Assembly (NCBI GenBank): GCA_938039795.1 | Contig: CALHWU010000008.1 | Coordinates: forward strand, 1-25,162 | DNA length: 25,162 nt | From: an uncultured Muribaculaceae bacterium | GTDB lineage: Bacteria > Bacteroidota > Bacteroidia > Bacteroidales > Muribaculaceae | Direction: 5' to 3' | In this document: piece by piece, positions 16,380 to 23,197 of the stretch | Layout of the letters: every line of letters begins with the position of its first letter | Position numbering within the stretch: the first letter of the stretch is position 1 | The notes under the pieces: generated by a model | Told to the model about the DNA's origin: nothing | Database searches by the model: none | What the model saw: the letters and a program-made list of their open reading frames with translations, nothing else | Translations under genes and position numbers: made by a program

Positions 16380-16830
16380 ACACCGCGTAGACGACAAGCT
16401 GAAACACCTCTACATGGATCTGCTTATCATCGGAGATGAGTCGGAAAAGATGATCGCGCGCTATATCGGCCGTGGTACGCTCTATGCCGGAAATATAGGC
16501 GATAAAGCCGTAGCGGTGTGCATGGTCACCGAAGAGGCTCCCGACACGGTCGAAGTAAAGAATCTCGCAGTTGCTCCGGAATTCCGGCGCCGTGGCATCG
16601 GGCGGCAGATGCTCTCACATATCGAAAGTCTTCATCACGGGAAGACAATACAGCTCGGCACGGGTGAGACACCATCCACGTTGCGCTTCTACGAGTCATG
16701 CGGCTACCGGTTCTCTCACCGTATCGCGGGATTCTTCACCGACAACTATCCGGCCCCGATCATTGAGGAAGGCGTAAGGCTCACCGACATGATCTACCTG
16801 ACGAAAAAAAACGGGGTCTCAGCCAACTGA
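16363..16830 (+). CDS. GNAT family N-acetyltransferase
   Basis: The protein (155 residues from this start) has the acetyl-CoA-binding motif A, VKNLAVAPEFRRRGIGRQML, followed by TIQLGTGETPSTLRFYESCGYRFSHR, typical of small GNAT enzymes. It probably acetylates a small-molecule or peptide amine; the substrate cannot be told. The upstream in-frame codon at 16339 lies within the -7 box, so the ATG at 16363 is the likely start. The 3' end of the gene contains the terminator of the convergent CMD-cupin gene. Confidence 0.85.
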   Translation: MEQLNIHRVDDKLKHLYMDLLIIGDESEKMIARYIGRGTLYAGNIGDKAVAVCMVTEEAPDTVEVKNLAVAPEFRRRGIGRQMLSHIESLHHGKTIQLGTGETPSTLRFYESCGYRFSHRIAGFFTDNYPAPIIEEGVRLTDMIYLTKKNGVSAN

Positions 16831-16840
16831 CTAAGACCCC
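16803..16840 (-). terminator. Intrinsic terminator of the CMD-cupin gene
   Basis: On the minus strand GGGGTCT (16840-16834 region) pairs with AGACCCC (16819-16813 region), and the stem is followed by a G and eight T bases (16811-16804 region). It is a strong intrinsic terminator for minus-strand transcripts and sits inside the last codons of the GNAT gene. Confidence 0.85.
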
Positions 16841-16868
16841 TGAATGTGACTGTATAAGGGCGTCATGT

Positions 16869-17723
16869 TTATGGCAGCAGGTCGTACTGGTCGTCAGTGA
16901 CCGGTTCGAGCCAGACGTTTTCGGTCTGTTCGCCGGGAACCGCAAACGCCAGGTGGGCGAACCACGAGTCTTTGGCCGCACCATGCCAGTGCTTGACGTT
17001 GGCGGGGATGTTGATGACCGTGCCGGGGAGTATCTCTACGGCCGGCTTGCCCTCCTCCTGATACCATCCGCGTCCGGCCACGCCTACGAGCATCCGGCCT
17101 CCGCCTTTCTCTGCCTTATGGATATGCCAGTTGTTGCGGCAGCGGGGCTCGAAAGTGACGTTGGCAAACGGTATCTGCTCCGTGGAAATCTGAGCGAGAT
17201 AACTGTTGCCGATGAAATAACGGGCATAGGCCGTATTGGGCTCGCCGATGGGGAATATCATCTCCTGCTGGAATTTATCTTTAGCTGACGACGCCGCGGT
17301 CTCATCAGCCCACACCTCTTTGGCCTGCCTAAAAGCGCCCCATGCTTTCGGCCAACCGGCGTAGAAAGCGATATGGGTGATGATTTCGGAGATCTCCGTG
17401 CGGGTGATGCCATTCTTTTTAGCCTCCTGGAGATGATAGGTAAGCGAACTGTCGGTGATGCCCTGCGAGATAAGCGAGGTAATCGTCACGAGGCTGCGGT
17501 CGCGCAGCGACAGAAGATCATTGCGGCTCCATACCTCGCCGAAAAGGATATCGTCGTTTAGATGGGCGAATTCCGGCGCGAATTCGCCGAGCGCATCGCG
17601 TCCGGCAGTCTGAATTATTTCTTTCTTCACTGCGCTACGGGAGCGATTTTCGATAATCTGTTGTGCCATGATGTTGGTGGTTGTTATCGCTGAAAAAATC
17701 AGCGCGATTATTATTTGTTTCAT
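16869..17723 (-). CDS. Secreted carboxymuconolactone decarboxylase-cupin fusion protein
   Basis: The protein (284 residues from this start) has a signal peptide MKQIIIALIFSAITTTNIMAQ with a likely cut after AQ. A carboxymuconolactone decarboxylase-like (AhpD-fold) domain follows (about 30-140, with RDRSLVTITSLISQG and EISEIITHIAFYAGWPKAW). A C-terminal cupin covers about 160-270 (NNWHIHKAEKGGGRMLVGVAGRGW, LPGTVINIPANVKHWHGA, with metal-type histidines). The AhpD-type CxxC pair is absent, so a thiol peroxidase role is unlikely. Such fusions are common in Bacteroidales with unknown substrate. The ATG at 17723 is chosen because it starts the signal peptide 27 nt after the predicted transcription start; the frame is open to 17921 but that part is upstream of the promoter. 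Confidence 0.88.
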   Translation of the reverse strand: MKQIIIALIFSAITTTNIMAQQIIENRSRSAVKKEIIQTAGRDALGEFAPEFAHLNDDILFGEVWSRNDLLSLRDRSLVTITSLISQGITDSSLTYHLQEAKKNGITRTEISEIITHIAFYAGWPKAWGAFRQAKEVWADETAASSAKDKFQQEMIFPIGEPNTAYARYFIGNSYLAQISTEQIPFANVTFEPRCRNNWHIHKAEKGGGRMLVGVAGRGWYQEEGKPAVEILPGTVINIPANVKHWHGAAKDSWFAHLAFAVPGEQTENVWLEPVTDDQYDLLP

Positions 17724-17756
17724 AGTGATATCGTTAATCGTGAATTTCCTGAAGCA

Positions 17757-17789
17757 CAAAATTAGCTGTTTCATCGTAATCCGCTCAAA
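17757..17789 (-). promoter_or_regulatory. Promoter of the CMD-cupin gene
   Basis: On the minus strand TTTG (17789-17786), a 21-bp spacer and TAATTTTG (17764-17757) form a consensus promoter. The insertion sequence begins about 120 bp further upstream and leaves it intact. Confidence 0.75.
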
Positions 17790-17897
17790 CATTATCTTGG
17801 ATTCATTTACCAATATCATGGTTTTATTGTCATAATGTCTATAACTGATCCCTGTCATTCTCCATAACATTGCAGCACATAAAGAACATTGCAGCTC

Positions 17898-17906
17898 CTT
17901 GATGAT
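17898..17906 (+). repeat. Left target-site duplication of the IS
   Basis: CTTGATGAT occurs here and again at 19131-19139, immediately outside both inverted-repeat ends of the insertion sequence. Confidence 0.8.
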
Positions 17907-19130
17907 TTTAGTAGATGACAAAAAAAGAATTTTGTCAGTTATATTATTGAATTTTAATTAGTTGTCTCTTGAAAAAGTCCCTGGAAATCAGTAACTTTAA
18001 AGAAAAGTTTGACCGCTTTTTCCATAAAAGTTACGACAACTCACAGGGACAACGACAAAGTTAATAAAATCGTCCCGATTATGCAAGAGCATCTTGGCTC
18101 GGTAATGAATCTTGCTCGCATTAAATTGCTTGCGTTTGTTCTTCACGCCCTTTGTGTTGTGCAGACCGTCAGCCTGCACAAGATAGCGTCGGCGATGCCT
18201 ACGAGTGTTGAACGAGATTCCAACCTGCGCCGCCTGCAGAGATTTCTTGCCGGATATGCTCTCAACCTCGACATTATCGCCAAAGTGATATTTGCGCTTC
18301 TGCCAGTCAAGACAGGACTGGTTCTGAGCCTTGACCGCACCAACTGGAAATTCGGTGAGGTCAACATCAATATCCTCATGCTTGGAGTGACACACAAAGG
18401 TGTCGCATTTCCATTGCTCTTTACAATGCTCGATAAACGCGGCAATTCCAACTGGGAAGAGCGGACACGGCTGATTGATAGATTTATAAGGCTGTTCGGC
18501 GCCAAGTGTATCGATTCCCTCGTTGCCGACCGAGAATTTGTCGGCAAGCAATGGGTCGAGTATCTCAACAACAGACGCATCAGATACTACCTGCGTATCA
18601 AGCAGAATTTTTGGTTGCGTAATCCCAAATCCTCCGAGGATGTCAGGGCTTGGCATCTGTTTCACGGGCTCAAGCTCGGGCAGGAGCGTGTCTACGACAA
18701 GCTCTTCCTTCTCAAAAGGGAATATGTCTATATTGCAGGTGCCATGCTGAAAAACTCTGATGGAGTGCCTGAGTTGCAAATCCTGATTTGCTACAACTGT
18801 CCTGAAGCTGCCGTGACAACCTACAAACAACGCTGGCAGATTGAGACATGCTTTCGCGCCATGAAGTCCTCCGGATTCAACATCGAGGACACACACCTGC
18901 GCAACATCGACCGTATCGCGCGACTTACGGCGATGGTCTGTATGGCATTGGTATGGGCGTATCTTGTTGGAGAACATAAGGATATGAATGTAAAAGCTAT
19001 CAGAATATTAAAACATGGCAAGAGGGCCAAATCGCTGGTAAAGTATGGCTTGGAAGAAATCTCAAACGTACTTTTCAGACCGCTCTACAATCCGAAATTC
19101 AATGTCTTCAAATTTTTGTCATGTACTTAG
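17907..19130 (+). mobile_element. Complete IS4-type insertion sequence (1224 bp)
   Basis: The ends are imperfect inverted repeats: TTTAGTAGATGACAAAAA on the left (17907-17924), and CTAAGTACATGACAAAAA read inward from 19130. They match at 15 of 18 positions. The element is bounded by a 9-bp direct repeat CTTGATGAT (17898-17906 and 19131-19139), in the range typical of IS4-family target duplications. It holds one transposase gene whose TAG stop is the last three bases of the element. It lies between the CMD-cupin promoter and the integrase region. Intact ends, duplication and gene suggest a recent insertion. Confidence 0.88.
18009..19130 (+). CDS. IS4 family DDE transposase
   Basis: The 373-residue frame has the DDE triad in IS4 context: LSLDRTNWKFG with Asp109, VADREFVG with Asp174, and the Y-(2)-R-(3)-E signature YKQRWQIETCFRAMKSSGF with Glu279. 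The C-terminal KAIRILKHGKRAKSLVKYGLEEI helix is common in Bacteroidetes members. It catalyses cut-and-paste transposition of the surrounding element. The codon at 18009 is TTG; the first ATG is at 18081 (MQEHLGSVMNLARIKLL), and either may be used. The long open frame on the opposite strand is a shadow. Confidence 0.92.
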   Translation: MTAFSIKVTTTHRDNDKVNKIVPIMQEHLGSVMNLARIKLLAFVLHALCVVQTVSLHKIASAMPTSVERDSNLRRLQRFLAGYALNLDIIAKVIFALLPVKTGLVLSLDRTNWKFGEVNINILMLGVTHKGVAFPLLFTMLDKRGNSNWEERTRLIDRFIRLFGAKCIDSLVADREFVGKQWVEYLNNRRIRYYLRIKQNFWLRNPKSSEDVRAWHLFHGLKLGQERVYDKLFLLKREYVYIAGAMLKNSDGVPELQILICYNCPEAAVTTYKQRWQIETCFRAMKSSGFNIEDTHLRNIDRIARLTAMVCMALVWAYLVGEHKDMNVKAIRILKHGKRAKSLVKYGLEEISNVLFRPLYNPKFNVFKFLSCT

Positions 19131-19139
19131 CTTGATGAT
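19131..19139 (+). repeat. Right target-site duplication of the IS
   Basis: CTTGATGAT directly follows the last base of the insertion sequence and equals 17898-17906. Confidence 0.8.
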
Positions 19140-19282
19140 AAAAAAACAAACAATACCTCCGAGTCTGTTTAGCATACATACATGCCTTTACGAATCTTCA
19201 TCAACTGTTTCAATGAGTTACGGGATTTATGGGTGCCCAGAACAGGAGCATTAATATTTTATTGAATTAAATTAGGACTTAT

Positions 19283-19429
19283 CGTGTCAACAATGAACAA
19301 AATTGCTTAAAACACTGTTATTCAATTATAATAAACCGAATTAAACCAGTTCAAATTATAGTTAGACTTGAACCTGATTCACCTTAATTCACCTTTGGTT
19401 GACACGGCGTTGACATCGGTTGACACGGA
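19283..19429 (+). repeat. Phased short direct repeats upstream of the integrase
   Basis: The 350-bp stretch 19140-19487 has no gene I can support. It holds three sets of short direct repeats spaced by about one helical turn. TAAACC occurs at 19332 and 19342, ATTCACCTT at 19377 and 19387, and TTGACA at 19400, 19411 and 19421, the outer two as GGTTGACACGG. An inverted copy of the last motif (CGTGTCAA) is at 19283-19290. Position directly before a tyrosine recombinase gene suggests arm-type binding sites for the integrase or an excision/regulatory protein, or an operator controlling it. The function is inferred. Confidence 0.6.
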
Positions 19430-19432
19430 AAT

Positions 19433-19463
19433 TTGGTGATTCAAAAGTTTATGACTAATTTTG
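19433..19463 (+). promoter_or_regulatory. Promoter of the integrase gene
   Basis: TTTG at 19433-19436, a 19-bp spacer and TAATTTTG at 19456-19463 match the consensus. The three phased TTGACA repeats end four bases before the -33 element, a position suited to control of this promoter. Confidence 0.75.
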
Positions 19464-19487
19464 CATTAAACATAATTTACTCTCCCT

Positions 19488-20849
19488 ATGGCAACAATCA
19501 CCAGGTATATCACAAAAGGAACAAACCCTTCCGGAAAAGCGGAGCTGCTTCTTCGCCTTTCCGTATCCCGCAGCCTCGTGGCTCGTCTGAAAACAGGATT
19601 ATGGATAGAGCCGACACGATTCAACAAAGGCTCGTTTTCGATGCCAAAGGCCGCTGATGCCAAAGCCGAAATTAGAGCGATCGAAGACAAGGTTATCGAC
19701 ATTGAGCGATTTCTGATTAAGCTCTGTGAAAATACATCGGCCGATATTCTCACAAAAGAATACATCGCTGAGCAACTCGACCTTTTTCTGCACCCCAAAC
19801 CAGAAAGAAAGAAAAGAGCAAGCAAGCCCCGGGATCCGAATTTCTTTGAGATTTTCGAAGATTATATCGAGAAGAAGAACATCTCGCAGTGGAGGATCAA
19901 GCATCTCCGCGTGCTTAAGCGGGCTCTCATGCGATACGAATTATACGTTAGAGCCAACGGCAATAAACGCTACAAAATCAAACTTGAGGAATTCACTGTA
20001 GAGGATATAAACAAGTTTGAGAAGTTCTTGCGTTCGGAGCATGAGATATATGAGAAATACCCAGAAATATATAATTCAATTCCGGCAGATACTCATTCAA
20101 GTCGAAAGAAACCAAAGCCTCATCCGAAAGGTGATAACACAATCATCGGTCTGTTTGGCTTGATGCGTGCTTTCTATCGCTGGTGCAGGGATCAAGAATT
20201 GACTACAAATGACCCTTTTGCCAAGTACAACGGTAAGACTACGGAGGTCTATGGTACTCCTTACTATATTACTCTTGAAGAGCGCGACAAGATTGCCGAC
20301 TATGACCTTTCGGCAAATCCATCGTTGGAGGCTCAGCGAGACATCTTCATCTTTCAGTGCCTAATCGGTTGTCGTGTGTCCGACCTTATGGCTATGACCC
20401 CGGCAAGCATCATCAACGGTGCCATAGAATATATGCCGCAGAAGACCAAAGGAGAACGTCCGCAGGTCGTCCGTGTTCCCCTCAACGCACGAGCTAAGGC
20501 TCTGGTGGAGAAATATGCCGGGCGTGATGACTTGAAAGGGAAATTGTTCCCGTTCATCAGTTCGCAGAAATACAACGTGGCTATCAAGAAGTTTTTCACC
20601 GTATGTGGAGTGGACCGTATGGTGACTGTCCTCAATCCGACGACTGGTGCGGAAGAGAAACGCCCCCTCAACGAAATCGCAAGCAGCCACCTGGCCCGAC
20701 GCACCTTCATCGGCAATCTCTACAAGAAAGTCAAAGACCCTAACCTCGTCGGCTCCCTTAGCGGTCATAAAGAAGGCAGCAAAGCCTTCGCCCGCTACCG
20801 CGACATCGACGAGGATATGAAGAAAGAACTTGTTGATCTACTTGATTAA
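19488..20849 (+). CDS. Tyrosine-type site-specific recombinase (integrase)
   Basis: The 453-residue protein has an N-terminal arm-type DNA-binding domain as in Bacteroidetes integrases (TRYITKGTNPSGKAELLLRLSVSRS), a SAM-like core-binding domain (about 115-245) and a catalytic domain. The catalytic residues are visible: Arg296 (IGCRVSDLM), His401 and Arg404 (SSHLARRTF), His427 (SGHKEG) and nucleophile Tyr437 (FARYRD). It catalyses integration and excision of a mobile element. It is preceded by phased repeats and its own promoter, and it is followed by defence-type genes, so it probably marks one end of a genomic island. I found no matching att direct repeat inside the window. Confidence 0.93.
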   Translation: MATITRYITKGTNPSGKAELLLRLSVSRSLVARLKTGLWIEPTRFNKGSFSMPKAADAKAEIRAIEDKVIDIERFLIKLCENTSADILTKEYIAEQLDLFLHPKPERKKRASKPRDPNFFEIFEDYIEKKNISQWRIKHLRVLKRALMRYELYVRANGNKRYKIKLEEFTVEDINKFEKFLRSEHEIYEKYPEIYNSIPADTHSSRKKPKPHPKGDNTIIGLFGLMRAFYRWCRDQELTTNDPFAKYNGKTTEVYGTPYYITLEERDKIADYDLSANPSLEAQRDIFIFQCLIGCRVSDLMAMTPASIINGAIEYMPQKTKGERPQVVRVPLNARAKALVEKYAGRDDLKGKLFPFISSQKYNVAIKKFFTVCGVDRMVTVLNPTTGAEEKRPLNEIASSHLARRTFIGNLYKKVKDPNLVGSLSGHKEGSKAFARYRDIDEDMKKELVDLLD

Positions 20850-20897
20850 ATAGTTGGTGGTTACTGATATTCGAAGAATAATGCGCAATTTTGTATT

Positions 20898-22007
20898 ATG
20901 ACACAGGATTTGACACTCTCTCAGAATAAAGAGTACCGTAGCTGGGTTAAAGAACTCAAGCAACGGTACCTTTCCGCCCGTCTTAAAGCCTCCGTAGATG
21001 CCAACCGCACACTGTTGGAATACTATTGGAGTCTGGGACGCGACATCGCCGACAAACAGTATGCCAACACTTATGGCACTGGATTCTACAAAACGCTTAG
21101 TCATGATTTGAGGTCTGAGATGCCCGGAGAAAAAGGTTTTTCAGAGACCAACCTCAAATACACGTACTATTTCTATCAGCTTTATTCCCAACTATTTGAG
21201 AATCGTCTACAGGGCGTAGACGATTTCGAGAAGCAAAATCATCTACAGGGTGTAGACGATTTGCTTAAAGAGATATGCTCAATTCCATGGTTCCATCAAC
21301 AGCGTATAATAGACAAATGTAAAGGGGATGCAAAAAAGGCTCTTTTCTTTGTCCGCAAGGTTATAGAAAACAGCTGGGGACGCGATGTACTACTGAATTT
21401 CCTCGGCACCGACCTGTACGAGCGTCAGGCGAAAGCCATCACCAATTTCAGCAAAACGCTTCCGGCCCCACAAAGTGATCTCACACAACAGACAACTAAA
21501 GATCCATACGTGTTCAACTTTCTGGCGATGACGGAGGACTATAACGAGCGGGAACTGGAAGACGCTCTTGTCGCCAACGTGACGAAATTCCTTGTAGAGT
21601 TAGGCACCGGATTCGCCTATATGGGGCGACAGTATCGACTGCAAGTAGGAGAAAAAGAAATATTCATCGACCTTCTGTTTTACAACACCCGCATACACGC
21701 GTATTGCTGCGTGGAATTAAAAACGGGCTCATTCGAGGCTTCCCACCTCGGACAGTTGGGGCTGTATGTTACGGCAGTCAATCATCAGCTAAAGACGGAA
21801 TACGATAATCCTACTATCGGATTGTTGATTTGCAAGGACAAAGACAACATCGAGGCTCAATATTCATTAGAGGCATATAACCTTCCTCTTGGAATATCTC
21901 AATATGAGCTGTCCAAACTTATTCCCAAAGAGATAAAGAGTTCTCTGCCATCTATCGAGCAGATAGAATCAACCCTGGAGCATTTATCGGAGAATAGCGA
22001 GGACTGA
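20898..22007 (+). CDS. yhcG: YhcG-like PD-(D/E)XK nuclease (DUF1016)
   Basis: The 369-residue protein has the DUF1016 N-terminal helical domain (ANRTLLEYYWSLGRDIADKQ...GFSETNLKYTYYFYQLY). The C-terminal nuclease domain shows the PD-(D/E)XK residues Asp258 (EIFIDLLFY) and Glu273-Leu-Lys275 (VELKTG). WGRDVLLNFL and VFNFLAMTEDYNERELEDALV are family blocks. The biochemical role is not established; the genes often lie near type I restriction systems and in mobile islands, but no restriction genes are in this window. Residues 102-125 contain two in-frame 12-residue repeats coded by palindromic DNA. It starts 48 bp after the integrase and may be co-transcribed with it; a near-consensus -7 (CAATTTTG) lies 12 bp before the ATG. 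Confidence 0.9.
   Translation: MTQDLTLSQNKEYRSWVKELKQRYLSARLKASVDANRTLLEYYWSLGRDIADKQYANTYGTGFYKTLSHDLRSEMPGEKGFSETNLKYTYYFYQLYSQLFENRLQGVDDFEKQNHLQGVDDLLKEICSIPWFHQQRIIDKCKGDAKKALFFVRKVIENSWGRDVLLNFLGTDLYERQAKAITNFSKTLPAPQSDLTQQTTKDPYVFNFLAMTEDYNERELEDALVANVTKFLVELGTGFAYMGRQYRLQVGEKEIFIDLLFYNTRIHAYCCVELKTGSFEASHLGQLGLYVTAVNHQLKTEYDNPTIGLLICKDKDNIEAQYSLEAYNLPLGISQYELSKLIPKEIKSSLPSIEQIESTLEHLSENSED
21201..21262 (+). repeat. Tandem in-gene palindromic repeat in yhcG
   Basis: Two 26-bp copies (21201-21226 and 21237-21262) differ at two positions and are offset by 36 bp, exactly 12 codons. Each copy is itself a hairpin. In the first, AATCGTCTAC pairs perfectly with GTAGACGATT around a 5-nt AGGGC loop; the second has one wobble and an AGGGT loop. 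They encode NRLQGVDDFEKQ and NHLQGVDDLLKE. Confidence 0.9.
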
Positions 22008-22042
22008 TATTTCTTTCCTTCCAGCCTGCATTTCAGAATTCG

Positions 22043-22073
22043 ATAGTCCCAATTCGTCACGAGTCGGGACTAT
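22043..22073 (+). terminator. Hairpin downstream of yhcG
   Basis: ATAGTCCC (22043-22050) and GGGACTAT (22066-22073) form an 8-bp stem starting 36 bp after the yhcG stop, with an inner CGTcACG mini-stem. No T-run follows, so it could be a factor-dependent terminator, an mRNA 3' stabiliser or a protein site. Confidence 0.45.
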
Positions 22074-22140
22074 AAGTATGTGTCTGCCCCTAATTGAGAG
22101 ATCAGATTTCCAGCCTATGCCCTTTGGATAAAAATTAAAA

Positions 22141-22323
22141 ATGGTGCTAAAACGGTGCTAAAAATGGTGCTAAAGCATCCAACATAAGACAAGCTGAGAA
22201 AAGCGAAAGTTGATGTCGGTAAAATGTCGGTAGTATGTCGGTAAAAATGTCGGTAAAATATGCCTTTGACTCAGATGAGGGTAAAACGAGGGTGGAAATG
22301 AGGGTAGAAATGAGGGTAGAAAG
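22141..22323 (+). repeat. Three-family tandem array of 11-12-bp repeats
   Basis: The noncoding region 22008-22435 contains three consecutive repeat blocks. GGTGCTAAA starts at 22143, 22154 and 22166. ATGTCGGTA starts at 22213, 22224, 22235 and 22247. ATGAGGGTA (one copy ACGAGGGTG) starts at 22275, 22286, 22298 and 22310. Every unit has a 2-4-base purine-rich tail and an 11-12-bp period. All families share a GGT core and AAA tail but differ in the bases before or after GGT. The mixed 11/12-bp spacing rules out a coding tandem repeat. Iteron-like or arm-type protein binding on one DNA face is the likely kind of role. Confidence 0.85.
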
Positions 22324-22328
22324 AGGAC

Positions 22329-22348
22329 TCAACTGTAAATACAGTTGA
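22329..22348. repeat. Perfect 20-bp palindrome after the repeat array
   Basis: TCAACTGTA (22329-22337), a 2-nt AA spacer and TACAGTTGA (22340-22348) form a perfect dyad only 6 bp after the last repeat. The short spacer suggests a dimeric protein site rather than an RNA hairpin. Confidence 0.75.
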
Positions 22349-22364
22349 TTATATCGCCCTAATG

Positions 22365-22400
22365 GTTCCAAATGTGGTGTAAAAACACGCGATTTGGAAC
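22365..22400. repeat. 36-bp two-part inverted repeat
   Basis: GTTCCAAAT (22365-22373) and ATTTGGAAC (22392-22400) are perfect complements. Inside, GTGT (22377-22380) pairs with ACAC (22385-22388), around a 4-nt A loop. It lies 35 bp from the 3' end of the phosphoesterase gene. It could stop minus-strand transcripts, though it lacks a T-run, or be a recombination or protein-binding site. Confidence 0.7.
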
Positions 22401-22435
22401 TATCACGCTTATTATTTCATAAACGGTTTCGGCAT

Positions 22436-23197
22436 TTACACTTCGATGAAAGCGTCGTTTCGGAAGGTCAAGTGCTCATTATTGAAAACATACCCGAGCT
22501 GATTGGAAATACAGAGAGTGTTCCCAATCCTAATATCCACATTATAATGGGAATGACCATATATCCAATATTCTATATCACTGTCTTTTATAAAGTCTTC
22601 CAATTCGACAATGAACGCTCCATTCGCCTTACTGTCCTTGAACTTCGGGCACTGCATTCTGAATGAGGGGACATGGTGGCTCACCACAATCTTATGTCCG
22701 GCTTTGCTGGCGGTTACTGCTGATTTTACAAAATCAAGACACTTCCTGTGCTCTCTGTTGAAATCCGCGAATGTCAATAAATCCGCCCCATACATTATAC
22801 GTCGGAAATCGGATATTACTCGCTCTGTGAAAACAGCTTCTTCCCGGGGAATTTCCGACCAGAGAGTCGACACTATGATGTCGGTGTCTCCTATGGAAAT
22901 GACACTGTTATAGTACGCAGCGACATTATGGCGTATTTGATGTATGTATCCATTGTCCAGTGTCGTAATATCAAAATATTTGTAGAACTCATGGTTGCCC
23001 ATCGCAACTATGACCTGTCTGTAATTCTCGGATGCCCAGTCCCAAAAAGGATGTTGGCTGTAGTTCTGATCTCCTAAATATCCTATATCCCCGGCAAGGA
23101 TAAGAATATCACCCACTACTTTGAGCGGATTATGTTTGAGATAACTTGCATTCTCGGCAAATTCAAGATGCAGGTCTGATGCGTATTATATCTTCAT
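22436..23197 (-). pseudogene. Calcineurin-like metallophosphoesterase interrupted at codon 4
   Basis: From the ATG at 23197 the reading is MKI-stop-YASDLHLEF, then an open frame to 22436. The stop (TAA, 23188-23186) takes the place expected for a Gln in the usual MKIQYASDLHLEF start of this family, which a C-to-T change would explain. All metal motifs follow: SDLH, ILAGDIG, GNHEF, SHHVP and GHSH, with family-typical length (253 codons). The ATG overlaps the stop of the upstream gene (TAATG) and has a GGAGG site at 23206-23202, so the start is firm. A GTG at 23116 could restart translation but would lose SDLH and hence two metal ligands. Confidence 0.85.

Noticed and set aside
17724..17921. 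N-terminal extension of the CMD-cupin protein to 17921
   Set aside because: It covers the promoter at 17757-17789 and would bury the signal peptide; it also runs into the insertion sequence end.
17997..18977. Long minus-strand open frame of 326 codons
   Set aside because: It is the antisense shadow of the IS4 transposase, which has a complete DDE triad.
22141..22323. CRISPR array
   Set aside because: Units are only 11-12 bp, in three different families, with no unique spacers of regular length and no cas genes.
22147..22371. Small minus-strand protein of 74 residues with STLI and TDIF repeats
   Set aside because: The apparent peptide repeats come from the DNA repeats, and the mixed 11- and 12-bp spacing breaks the frame between units. 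There is no plausible start context.
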